Assembly (NCBI RefSeq): GCF_016820245.1
Contig: NZ_JAFCAR010000008.1
Span: 1-33,076 of the forward strand
DNA length: 33,076 nucleotides
DNA from: Jannaschia sp. Os4
GTDB lineage: Bacteria > Pseudomonadota > Alphaproteobacteria > Rhodobacterales > Rhodobacteraceae
Direction of reading: 5' to 3'
Part shown: in pieces, positions 26,176 to 33,076 of the stretch
Layout of the letters: each line of letters opens with the position of its first letter
How positions within the stretch are numbered: position 1 is the first letter of the stretch
Translations under genes and position numbers: made by a program
Notes under the pieces: model-generated
Seen by the model: only the letters and a program-made list of their open reading frames with translations
Told to the model about the DNA's origin: nothing
Database searches by the model: none

Positions 26176-27096
26176 ATGACCGACGACACCGATCCAACCC
26201 GCCGTGCGATGCTGGCGGGCGGTGCGCTCGCCGCCGCCGCGACGACGTTGGGAACCACCGCCGCCCGGGCGCAGGATGCGCCCGCAGGCGAGCTCGCGGG
26301 CCAAATCGCCCTCGTCACCGGCGGCGCGCGCGCCATCGGGCGGGCCATCGCGCTGGAACTGGCGCGGATGGGTGCGGACGTGGCCATTCTCGACATCGCC
26401 GATCCGGAGGCCATTCCCGGCATCGGCTATCCACTCGCCTCGCGCGCCGATCTCGACGAAGCGGTCGAGCTGGTCCGCGCCGAGGGCGTCCGTTCCATGG
26501 CTATCGTCGCCGACATCCGCGACGAGGCCGCGTTGCGAGAGGCCCGCGCCGCCGTCGAGGCGGAGCTGGGTCCGGTCGATATCCTGTGTCCGAACGCCGC
26601 CATCGTGACCTCCGCCGCTTTCGACGAGATGACGGGCGATGAGTGGCGCGTGGCCATCGACGTCAACCTGAACGGCACCGCGAACACGATCCGGGTCTTT
26701 ATGCCGCCGATGATGGAGCGTGGTCGCGGCCGGGTGGTCGTCACCTCATCGTCTGTGGCTCGCCACGGCAGCGCGGGCAACGCGCAATACGTCGCGAGCA
26801 AGTGGGGCGTGAACGGGCTGGTGAAGTCCGCGGCCGCCGCAGCCGCGTCAGCTGGCGTGACCGCGACCGCCGTCGCACCCACCGCCGTCGAGAGCGTCCG
26901 GATGCCGGAGGGCGACGCGTTGGAGCAGGCCAACGAGGCGCTGTCGAACGGCGGCTACAATGCCATGGACATCGCATTCCTGGAGCCCGTCGAGATCGGC
27001 CACGCGGTCGCGTTCCTCGCGAGCCCGCGCGCAGCCTTCATTACCGGCGAGATCGTGGACGTCGCCGCCGGCGCGAACATCCGGTGGACGGCATGA
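26176..27096 (+). CDS. Tat-exported SDR of the mycofactocin-coupled (nicotinoprotein) type
   Basis: A 306-residue SDR. Leader: DPTRRAMLAGGALAAAATTL then GTTAARAQ. Cofactor site TGGARAIG (48-55), modified NNAG as PNAA (139-142), catalytic SSS in VVVTSSSVARHG, Tyr205/Lys209 in QYVASKWGVNGL. Two features place it near the mycofactocin-coupled SDR family (TIGR03971): the extra segment YPLASRADLDEAVELVRAEG between the second strand and the ADIRD motif, and the tail NAMDIAFLEPVEIGHAVAFL. Those enzymes hold NAD without release and pass electrons to an external carrier. No mycofactocin gene is in the window. Its stop overlaps the lipoprotein start (ATGA). Confidence 0.88.
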   Translation: MTDDTDPTRRAMLAGGALAAAATTLGTTAARAQDAPAGELAGQIALVTGGARAIGRAIALELARMGADVAILDIADPEAIPGIGYPLASRADLDEAVELVRAEGVRSMAIVADIRDEAALREARAAVEAELGPVDILCPNAAIVTSAAFDEMTGDEWRVAIDVNLNGTANTIRVFMPPMMERGRGRVVVTSSSVARHGSAGNAQYVASKWGVNGLVKSAAAAAASAGVTATAVAPTAVESVRMPEGDALEQANEALSNGGYNAMDIAFLEPVEIGHAVAFLASPRAAFITGEIVDVAAGANIRWTA

Positions 27097-27269
27097 TGGT
27101 CCGGCTCTGCGTCGTGGCGGCCTTACTGGTCTCGGCCTGCGCGCCGACCGGAGGCGCCCCGTCCCGGCCGCATAGCCCGGACCTCAGTTGCCTCGACCGC
27201 GCGACGGCGACCGCCATCGCGATCGAGAACGGCAGCCGCGACACCAATCGACTGCGGCCCTGCGCTTGA
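27093..27269 (+). CDS. Small lipoprotein (58 residues)
   Basis: A 58-residue protein reading MMVRLCVVAALLVSACAPTG; the lipobox LVSAC places the lipidated cysteine at residue 16, predicting an outer- or inner-membrane-anchored periplasmic peptide of about 43 residues. The mature part is short, polar and contains two further cysteines (LSCLDRA and the C-terminal RPCA), which could pair. The ATG overlaps the upstream SDR stop as ATGA, so it is translationally coupled, and it lies 16 bp before the next SDR. I recognise no family. Its location between two exported SDRs invites a role in anchoring or electron transfer, but this is speculation. Confidence 0.7.
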   Translation: MMVRLCVVAALLVSACAPTGGAPSRPHSPDLSCLDRATATAIAIENGSRDTNRLRPCA

Positions 27270-27285
27270 GACGAGGAGACCAACG

Positions 27286-28227
27286 ATGACCGACGACACT
27301 ACTGGCGGCACGACCCGCCGCACTCTGCTTGCCACCGGGGCCGCGGGCCTCGCGGCGGGCGCGACCCTCGCCGCCGGGTCTGCGCAGGCGCAGGAGGGGC
27401 AAGCCAATGGCCCGCTCGCGGGACGGTCCGCTCTCGTGACCGGCGCCGCGCGCGGCATCGGTCGTGCCATCGCGCTCGAGATGGCGCGGGGCGGTGCAGA
27501 CGTGATCGCGCTCGACGTCGCCGCCGACATCGACGGCTGGAGCGTGCCGATGGCCACGCCGGACGAGTTGGAGGCGGTGCGGGCCGAGATCGAAGCACTC
27601 GGCGTCTCCTGCGCGACCGTGCGGGCCGACATCCGCGACCGCCAAGCGATGCGTGACGGCCTCCGCGAGGCCTCCGGGTCCGTCGCGCCCGTGGGCGTCG
27701 TCGTGGCCAACGCGGGCATCGCTGGCAACCAGCCCTTCCTCGACACCGCCGACGACGAATGGGAGGCGAACTGGGACCTTATCACCGACGTCAACGTGAA
27801 GGGCACCGCCAACACGATCCGCGCCGCCGGCCCGACGCTCGTGGCCAACGGGGGCGGAGCGATCATCGTGACCTCGTCCACCTTTGGGCGGCAGGGCAAC
27901 GGCACGAACCCCGCCTACGTCGCGTCCAAGTGGGCGTTGCAGGGCTTGGTGAAGGCCGCTGCGATCGAGTTTGGCCCGCAGGGCGTGACGGTGAACGCGA
28001 TCGCGCCCACGGCGGTGCGCACGGGCCTGTCGGGGCCGCAGACGGAGGAGCAGCGCGCCGAAGGCAATGCGTGGCTCAACGAGAACTACCACCCGATGGA
28101 CATCGGCCTTCTGGAGCCCGAGGACATCGCGCCCTCGGCGGTCTACCTCGCGACCGAGGCCGCGCGCCTCGTCACGGGGGCGACCATCGACGTCGCCGCG
28201 GGCGCGAACGCGCGCTACACGGCATGA
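27286..28227 (+). CDS. Tat-exported SDR of the mycofactocin-coupled (nicotinoprotein) type
   Basis: A 313-residue SDR with leader GGTTRRTLLATGAAGLAAGA ending GSAQAQ. Cofactor motif TGAARGIG at 52-59, ANAG at 141-144, catalytic Ser in IIVTSSTFG, Tyr211/Lys215 in AYVASKWALQGLV. The VPMATPDELEAVRAEIEALG insertion and the tail HPMDIGLLEPEDIAPSAVYL then VTGATIDVAAGANARYT are as in TIGR03971-type nicotinoproteins. It is a diverged paralogue of the SDR at 26176 (similar endings AAGANIRWTA and AAGANARYTA). Shine-Dalgarno GACGAGGAG upstream. The stop overlaps the SMP-30 gene start as ATGA, indicating coupling. Confidence 0.9.
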   Translation: MTDDTTGGTTRRTLLATGAAGLAAGATLAAGSAQAQEGQANGPLAGRSALVTGAARGIGRAIALEMARGGADVIALDVAADIDGWSVPMATPDELEAVRAEIEALGVSCATVRADIRDRQAMRDGLREASGSVAPVGVVVANAGIAGNQPFLDTADDEWEANWDLITDVNVKGTANTIRAAGPTLVANGGGAIIVTSSTFGRQGNGTNPAYVASKWALQGLVKAAAIEFGPQGVTVNAIAPTAVRTGLSGPQTEEQRAEGNAWLNENYHPMDIGLLEPEDIAPSAVYLATEAARLVTGATIDVAAGANARYTA

Positions 28228-29267
28228 GATCGCGCGGGACGCCCGCCGTCCTGACCTCCCTGAGGGGGCGGGGCGTTTCGCGCGCGGGCGCGACCGGGGA
28301 CGAGGTCGACCGCACGACCGCCCCGGTCGCGCCGAGAACGTTCCCGGTGCCGCTGCGCCCGGCGATCCTCGCGGCTGTCTGCGCGGCTTGGCCCGCGCTC
28401 GCGGTAGCCCAGATGATCGAGACCTTCGCCGTCCTCCCCGACTTTGGCGAAGGCGCTGTGTTCGACGCGAAGGGGCGGCTCTTCGCCTCCGATCCGTTCA
28501 ACGGGCGCGTCATCATGTTCGGCGACGACGGCACCTTCACGACTTGGGCCGAGGTCATGCAGCCGAACGGCCACAAGGTGCTGGACGACGGCATCCACGT
28601 GGTCCAGACGCCGGACGGGCCTCTACGGCTTTCTTCGGACGGTGCGCCGCTTGGACTGATCGTCCCTCCCGAAGGTGCCGCGCCTTTCCTGACGCCCAAC
28701 GACCTGACGCCGGACGGGGCGGGCGGCTTCTGGTTCACCGATCCGGGCCGCTTCGGCGAACCCGACCCGGGGCGCGTGTTCCACGTTGATGCCGAAGGCA
28801 CGGCGACGCTGGCGGCGGAGGGGATCGACTTCCCCAATGGCGTGGTGCTGCGCGCGAATGGGCGCATGCTGCTCGTCGGCGAAAGTCGTGCAAACCGGGT
28901 GCTGGCATTCCCCGTCGACGGGCGGGGCACGCTGGGTCCGTCATCCGTCTTCGCCGTGCTGCCGGAGACCGAGACGACATGGACGCCATCGGGGCGTCCC
29001 GAACCCGACGGCATGGCGCTCGACACTGACGGCACTCTCTACGTCGCGCATTTCGGCACGCCGTTCATCCATCGCATCGCGGCCGATGGCACGATGCTCG
29101 ACCCGATTGATACCAATGCGCCTTCCATCACCAACATGGCCTTCGACCCTGCGGGCGACGCGCTCTTCGTGACCGCCGCCACGGGGCCGACCTTCCGCGA
29201 CGGGGGCCGGATGCTTCGCGTTTCCCTGCCCGGTGTCGAGGGGCAGCCGCTTCTTCCAACCCCCTGA
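28224..29267 (+). CDS. Secreted SMP-30/gluconolactonase-like beta-propeller protein
   Basis: A 347-residue protein if started at the ATG at 28224, coupled (ATGA) to the SDR stop. A Sec-like signal, PLRPAILAAVCAAWPALAVA-Q, begins only at residue about 43, so a GTG at 28347 giving a standard signal peptide is an alternative start. The mature part is a six-bladed propeller: EGAVFDAKGRLFASDPFNGR, FLTPNDLTPDGAGGFWFTDP, GIDFPNGVVLRANGRMLLVG and EPDGMALDTDGTLYVAHFGT. The N-D, FPNG and PDGMALD motifs match the metal-binding residues of SMP-30 lactonases, which hydrolyse sugar lactones. Fits a pathway in which an upstream dehydrogenase makes a lactone. Confidence 0.88.
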   Translation: MRSRGTPAVLTSLRGRGVSRAGATGDEVDRTTAPVAPRTFPVPLRPAILAAVCAAWPALAVAQMIETFAVLPDFGEGAVFDAKGRLFASDPFNGRVIMFGDDGTFTTWAEVMQPNGHKVLDDGIHVVQTPDGPLRLSSDGAPLGLIVPPEGAAPFLTPNDLTPDGAGGFWFTDPGRFGEPDPGRVFHVDAEGTATLAAEGIDFPNGVVLRANGRMLLVGESRANRVLAFPVDGRGTLGPSSVFAVLPETETTWTPSGRPEPDGMALDTDGTLYVAHFGTPFIHRIAADGTMLDPIDTNAPSITNMAFDPAGDALFVTAATGPTFRDGGRMLRVSLPGVEGQPLLPTP

Positions 29268-29289
29268 CCTCACCAAACGGAGTTCGACG

Positions 29290-30429
29290 ATGACCGACAC
29301 ACCCACCTCCCCCACCCGCCGCGGTCTCCTAACCAGCGCGGCCGTCGCCGCGACCGCCGTCGCCGCGGGCGCCTTCGCCCCCGGCACGGCCCGCGCGCAA
29401 TCGACGGCAGCCGCCCCCGGCCGTCGGATGCTCGGGGGCCTCGAGACCTCCGCCATCGGGATGGGCGTGCAGAACGTCCACCGCACCTTCACCTCGCTGA
29501 TCCCCGAACGCGCGGACATGGTCGCCCTCCTCCGGGCCGCCCACGAGGAGGAAGGCGTCGACTTCTTCGATTGCGCCGAGTTCTACGGGCCCTTCGCGGC
29601 GGAGGAGATCCTCGCCGAGGCCATCGCGCCCTTCCGCGACGAGGTGCAGATCACCACGAAGTTCGGCTTCGATGTCGATCCCGAGACGGGCGCGTTCGGC
29701 GGCGGCGTCAATAGCCGCCCCGACCACGTGCGCCGGGCCGTCGAGGGCTCGCTCCGGCGGCTGGGGACGGATCGCATAGATCTGCTGTACCAGCACCGCG
29801 TCGACCCGCAGGTGCCGATCGCCGAGGTGGCAGGCGTCGTGGGCGAGATGATCGACGAGGGAAAGGTGCTGCACTGGGGTCTGAGCGAACCGGGCCTGGA
29901 CACGCTGCGCCGCGCCCATGCCGAGCGCCCCTTGGCCGCGGTCCAGAACGAGTACTCTGTCCTCTTCCGCGGCTTCGAGGCGGATGTGCTGCCGCTGACG
30001 CGCGAGTTGGGCATCGGCTTCGTTCCCTATGCGCCTTTGGGCTACGGCTTCATGACCGGTGCCATCGACATGAACACGCAGTTCGTTCCATCGGACTACC
30101 GCGCCAACACCGCCCGCATGGAGCCTGCGAACCGCGAGCCGAACCTGCGGCTGGTGCAGGTCGCGCGCGATTGGGCGGAGCGGAAGGGTGCGACGCCGGG
30201 CCAGGTCTCCCTGGCCTACCTCATGGCGCAGCGCGACGACCTGATCCCAATCCCCGGCACGACGAACCTCCAGCACATGCGCGAGAACGCCCGCGCGGCG
30301 CAGGTGACGCTGACGCCGGACGAGCTTGCTGAGATGACGGCGGCCCTCGACGCCATCGAGGTGCAGGGCGAACGCGCGCCGCCGCCCGTGCAGGAGTGGA
30401 ACGGCGCAGAGGCGCCAGACGCGACCTGA
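29290..30429 (+). CDS. Tat-exported aldo/keto reductase (paralogue of the one at 16243)
   Basis: A 379-residue AKR. Leader TSPTRRGLLTSAAVAATAVA then APGTARAQ with cleavage near residue 37. Tetrad: Asp94 and Tyr99 (FFDCAEFYGP), Lys124 (ITTKFGF), His169 (LYQHRVDP). [20 protein letters not shown] and LIPIPGTTNLQHMRENARAA are family signatures. It closely matches the AKR at 16243, with the same block [21 protein letters not shown] and a nearly identical end EVQGERAPP, so one locus probably arose from the other; the leaders differ more than the barrels. Start fixed by leader; 22 bp after the SMP-30 stop. A strong GC hairpin follows the stop. Confidence 0.92.
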   Translation: MTDTPTSPTRRGLLTSAAVAATAVAAGAFAPGTARAQSTAAAPGRRMLGGLETSAIGMGVQNVHRTFTSLIPERADMVALLRAAHEEEGVDFFDCAEFYGPFAAEEILAEAIAPFRDEVQITTKFGFDVDPETGAFGGGVNSRPDHVRRAVEGSLRRLGTDRIDLLYQHRVDPQVPIAEVAGVVGEMIDEGKVLHWGLSEPGLDTLRRAHAERPLAAVQNEYSVLFRGFEADVLPLTRELGIGFVPYAPLGYGFMTGAIDMNTQFVPSDYRANTARMEPANREPNLRLVQVARDWAERKGATPGQVSLAYLMAQRDDLIPIPGTTNLQHMRENARAAQVTLTPDELAEMTAALDAIEVQGERAPPPVQEWNGAEAPDAT

Positions 30430-30438
30430 GCGTCCTTC

Positions 30439-30465
30439 CCGACCTCGCGCACCGCGCGGGGTCGG
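30439..30465 (+). terminator. Strong GC hairpin after the AKR gene
   Basis: CCGACCTCGCGC (30439-30450) pairs with GCGCGGGGTCGG (30454-30465) over an ACC loop: 12 consecutive pairs including one T-G. It begins 10 bp after the AKR stop. No clear T tract follows, so it may be a weak or Rho-assisted terminator, or an mRNA 3'-end stabiliser separating the redox block from the phosphatase gene. Confidence 0.5.
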
Positions 30466-30500
30466 CCCCGCAACCGGCATAGCTTGAACCGGAGACAAAG

Positions 30501-31670
30501 ATGATCCGCACCACCGCCTTGATCCTCGCTCTCGCCGCGCATCTCTCGACTGACCCAGCAGTCGCACAGGATGCTTCCAGTCCCGATGTGTCCCAGATCA
30601 GCGCTCACATGGGCGAGATGGCGATGGCCGTGGGGGCAGGCGGGGGGCGGGAGGTCGCGGACCGACTGCGCTTCGAGCCCTACCAGCAGCTCGTCGACAT
30701 CTTCACCCGCGGCGACCTCGTCTTCCTGATGCGACATGGACCCACCGACTGGTCCAAGCTCGACGAGGTCGACGTGGCCCCCACCGACTGCGCCAACCAG
30801 CGGATCATGTCCCCCGAGGGCAGGCGCAACATGCGCGACATGGGGAGCCTGCTGGCCTCCAACGGCATCGTGCCCGCCCGTGTCGTGGCATCGGAATGGT
30901 GCCGCAATCAGCAGACGGTGCAGAGCCTCCTGCAAGGCATGGGCGACGTGGACCCCGGGATCGCCGCCGCGATGCCCGTCGAGACGACGCCGGACCTCAA
31001 CCTGCTGCTGAGCTTGCGGGGCTCGCCCGACGTCACGCCGCTGCGCGACCGCATCTCCGCATGGGCGGGCGACCCCGACCGCTCCGGCCCCCTGCTGGTA
31101 GTGTCGCACTACACCAACATCGAGGAGCTGACGCAGTTTCGCGTGTTCGAGGGAGAGATCCTCGTCATCGACCCGGCCCGCGACAACCTCGTGCTGGGCT
31201 ACCTGCGCCTGCGCTCCGCCGCGCCGGACGTGGGCCACTTCGCCGACGCGCTGGCCTCGCCGCTCTTGGAGCGGGAGCGCGCCTTCGACATGGTCGAGCG
31301 CTACTATGCAGGGCTGAACGCGCGCGATGACGATCTGTTCGAAGGTACGCTGGGCGAGGAATGGTTCGTCCACGGCGAGAGCCCGAGCCGCCCGACCCGC
31401 GACGTGGAGAGCTATCTCGACGAGATCGCCACCTACATGGAGGGCATCCCCGACATCCGGTTCGCCATCGACAGCCTGCACTTCGCCGACGACGTGGTGA
31501 CCGTGATCGGCACGCTCACCGGCACCCATACGGGCGAGGTGTTCGGCTACCCGGCCACGGGCCGCGCGGTCGAGTTCTCCGCCATCGCCGTCCACCGCAT
31601 CGAGGATGGCAGCATCGTCGAGAGCTGGCAGATGCCCGATCGGCTGACGCTCGTGGAGCAGATCCGGTGA
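30501..31670 (+). CDS. Secreted histidine phosphatase-like / SnoaL-like fusion protein
   Basis: A 389-residue protein with signal peptide MIRTTALILALAAHLSTDPA-VAQ. Residues about 65-240 are a histidine-phosphatase-superfamily domain: LVFLMRHGPTDWSK holds the catalytic RHG (78-80), ASEWCRNQQT provides the second-loop arginine, and VVSHYTNI the distal His203. From about 262 on it is a SnoaL/NTF2-like domain: AFDMVERYYAGLNARDDDLF, SYLDEIATYMEGIPDIRFAI, TLTGTHTGEVFGYPATGRAV then SIVESWQMPD. The SnoaL part matches ester-cyclase-like members (IVESW, GRAVEF). I do not know a described protein with this pairing. Shine-Dalgarno ACCGGAGAC. It follows the AKR gene by 71 bp after a hairpin. Confidence 0.85.
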   Translation: MIRTTALILALAAHLSTDPAVAQDASSPDVSQISAHMGEMAMAVGAGGGREVADRLRFEPYQQLVDIFTRGDLVFLMRHGPTDWSKLDEVDVAPTDCANQRIMSPEGRRNMRDMGSLLASNGIVPARVVASEWCRNQQTVQSLLQGMGDVDPGIAAAMPVETTPDLNLLLSLRGSPDVTPLRDRISAWAGDPDRSGPLLVVSHYTNIEELTQFRVFEGEILVIDPARDNLVLGYLRLRSAAPDVGHFADALASPLLERERAFDMVERYYAGLNARDDDLFEGTLGEEWFVHGESPSRPTRDVESYLDEIATYMEGIPDIRFAIDSLHFADDVVTVIGTLTGTHTGEVFGYPATGRAVEFSAIAVHRIEDGSIVESWQMPDRLTLVEQIR

Positions 31671-31754
31671 CACGCGATCGGTCGATCGCCCCAAGGTAGC
31701 GGCGCCGCGACCGACGCTCGCCCACCTCCACCAATCTTGATAGGAGACCTTGCC

Positions 31755-32843
31755 ATGCGCCTCACGTTCGCCCTGACCGCGGGTCTTGCACTTGTCTGCG
31801 CGTCGATTGCCTGGAGCCGACCGCCCCTCCCCGAAGCCGTACGGGCCGGTGACATCCACGAAGTACGCGATATCCTGCGCGCGGATGCGGACCCTAATGC
31901 GGTCGATCCTGATGGTCACACCGCGTTGATGATCGCCGCAGGGCGCGCCGACCCAGCAATTGTCGAGTTACTTCTCGCGGCAGGCGCGGACGTCCACCGC
32001 ATCGAGCGCCAGACCGGCACGGCCGCGCTGCACAAGGCCGCCATGGGCGGCAACGTCCGCGTTGTGGAGCACCTTTTGGGGGCAGGCGCATTCATGAACC
32101 AGCAGAGCCCTCTCAACGGCCACACGGCCCTGATCGATGCTGTTTGGTATCGCCAGCCCGGCGCCGTCCGCGCGCTACTGCGCGGCGGGGCTCGCATCGA
32201 CGTGGCCGCGCATTTGCATGGGACCGCCGCACCCTGTGATGCCCTGTGCTTCGCGCGCGCCGAGGCGGAAGCGGATGAATCGGCGGGCATCGAGGACGGC
32301 CAAGCCGCTTCGATCCTCGCCCTAATCGAGACAGAGGCGACCGCGCGTGCCAGATCCACGCCGCTGTCGCGCTTGCTGGACTCCATTGTGGCGGACGATC
32401 TCGCGGGCGTGGAAGCCGCGCTCGCGGACGGAGCCGACCCACAAGGCCGGGCGCTGAACGGCTTCACCCCCATCGTGCTGGCGTCGCAGGAGGGTCATGC
32501 GGCCATCGTGGCCCGCCTCCTCGACGCCGGAGCCGATCCCAATACTACCGGTCTCGTCATGCTGGCGACCCCCGTCCACAAGGCCGCCTATGGCAGTCAC
32601 GACGATGTGGTGCGGCTCCTCCTGGAGGCTGGCGGTCCCCTTGAGGCGCAAGGGCCGAACAACGGCTATACCGCCCTGATCGATGCAGTGTGGCGGCGGG
32701 CCTGCGACGCCGTCGTGCCCGCGCTCCTAGAAGCGGGCGCGCGGCTCGATCCCCGGGGCCATGACGGTTTGACCGCATTGGACCAAGCGGAGCGATTGGA
32801 CTTGGATAACTGCGCTGCGGCGCTTCGGAAGGCGGAGCAGTAA
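31755..32843 (+). CDS. Secreted ankyrin-repeat protein with internal duplication
   Basis: A 362-residue protein. Signal peptide MRLTFALTAGLALVCASIAW-S. The rest is ankyrin repeats, with consensus pieces DGHTALMIAAGRADPAIVEL then LLAAGADV, TAALHKAAMGGNVRVVEHLL, NGHTALIDAVWYRQPGAVRA, NGFTPIVLASQEGHAAIVAR, TPVHKAAYGSHDDVVRLLLE and NGYTALIDAVWRRACDAVVP. Repeats fall in two halves of about four (residues about 25-155 and 205-345) that align repeat by repeat, joined by a non-ankyrin linker with two cysteines (PCDALC). It is a periplasmic protein-binding scaffold of unknown partner. ATG at 31755 chosen for signal and TAGGAGACC Shine-Dalgarno. Stop 145 bp before the IS gene end. Confidence 0.92.
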   Translation: MRLTFALTAGLALVCASIAWSRPPLPEAVRAGDIHEVRDILRADADPNAVDPDGHTALMIAAGRADPAIVELLLAAGADVHRIERQTGTAALHKAAMGGNVRVVEHLLGAGAFMNQQSPLNGHTALIDAVWYRQPGAVRALLRGGARIDVAAHLHGTAAPCDALCFARAEAEADESAGIEDGQAASILALIETEATARARSTPLSRLLDSIVADDLAGVEAALADGADPQGRALNGFTPIVLASQEGHAAIVARLLDAGADPNTTGLVMLATPVHKAAYGSHDDVVRLLLEAGGPLEAQGPNNGYTALIDAVWRRACDAVVPALLEAGARLDPRGHDGLTALDQAERLDLDNCAAALRKAEQ

Positions 32844-32949
32844 GGCATAGACGCGAAACTGTTCCACGAGGCGATCTTCATCAAGAATTCATCGGTACAC
32901 GCGCTCCGGTTCAACCTTCGGCTGGTCCTAGTCACACGATCTCCTGATC

Positions 32950-32976
32950 TGAAGCGCCCCGAGTTTCCCGGAGGCT
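32950..32976. repeat. Presumed terminal inverted repeat of the IS3-type element
   Basis: From TGAAGCGCCCCGAG at 32950 onward the sequence is the type found at the ends of IS3-group elements, which begin with TG and have a GCCCC-rich repeat close to the transposase stop. It is 13 bp before the TTA of the transposase stop. The matching left end is outside the window, so the exact boundary is an estimate. Confidence 0.4.
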
Positions 32977-32988
32977 GGTTGGTTTGAG

Positions 32989-33076
32989 TTACGCGGCTCG
33001 CTGCTGCATGTCGATCCGGTCGTAGTAGGTGGCTTCGGCCTCTGCGGGCGGGATGTTCCCGATAGGTCCGAGCAGG
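32989..33076 (-). mobile_element. 3' end of IS3-family transposase (OrfB), partial
   Basis: Reading from the window end on the minus strand gives LLGPIGNIPPAEAEATYYDR then IDMQQRAA and a stop at 32989-32991. GPIGNIPPAEAE-x-x-YY is the very characteristic C-terminus of the OrfB transposase (DDE rve domain) of IS3-family elements. Only 28 codons are inside the window; the rest lies beyond 33076. It marks the right end of the visible accessory region. Confidence 0.88.

Overview
The window is a GC-rich stretch of an alphaproteobacterial chromosome, most likely a Rhodobacterales/Roseobacter-type organism. The grounds are base composition, codon use, a GGGGGC-stem/CCCCCGGGATACTT-type element downstream of ychF of a kind I recall from that order, and the gene families present. 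It opens with a run of 34 C, which looks like a contig-end artefact, and closes inside the 3' end of an IS3-type transposase gene.

Region 1 (about 35-7131) looks like ordinary core chromosome with short intergenic gaps. It holds ychF, a nucleoside hydrolase, a Tat-exported L,D-transpeptidase, a GDSL/SGNH esterase, a trans-sulfuration-type PLP lyase, a LysR regulator divergent from an SHMT-like PLP enzyme (a 25-bp perfect palindrome lies between them), and tRNA-Ser(GCU).

Region 2 (about 7132-33076) begins immediately after the tRNA with roughly 300 bp of lower-GC, broken coding sequence and ends at an IS. This is the architecture of a tRNA-associated accessory island (inference). It carries two blocks of envelope-directed redox genes separated by a knot of AraC-type regulators. 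The left block (20217 down to 7430, minus strand) is probably one long operon: aldo/keto reductase, SDR, alpha/beta hydrolase, Tat-exported aldo/keto reductase, Tat-exported metallo-beta-lactamase-fold hydrolase, a PaoABC-type molybdenum aldehyde oxidoreductase with Tat leader, a secreted SnoaL-like protein, its XdhC-type maturation factor, and a cNMP-binding/thioredoxin-reductase-like flavoprotein. The middle (20330-24783) has four AraC-family regulators and a fifth truncated relic. The right block (25164-32843, plus strand) has three Tat-exported SDRs, two of them of the mycofactocin-coupled type, a tiny lipoprotein, an SMP-30/gluconolactonase-like protein, a second Tat-exported aldo/keto reductase paralogous to the left one, a secreted histidine-phosphatase/SnoaL fusion, and a secreted ankyrin-repeat protein.

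The most interesting theme is that several enzyme types normally regarded as cytosolic and NAD(P)-dependent (SDRs, aldo/keto reductases) carry near-identical MTD...TRRxLL Tat leaders and sit beside an exported molybdenum oxidase and candidate lactonases. Together they suggest a periplasmic aldehyde/alcohol/lactone oxidation system whose dehydrogenases would be exported folded with tightly bound nicotinamide cofactor, as is known for Zymomonas glucose-fructose oxidoreductase. Substrate and cofactor behaviour are not determined by the sequence.
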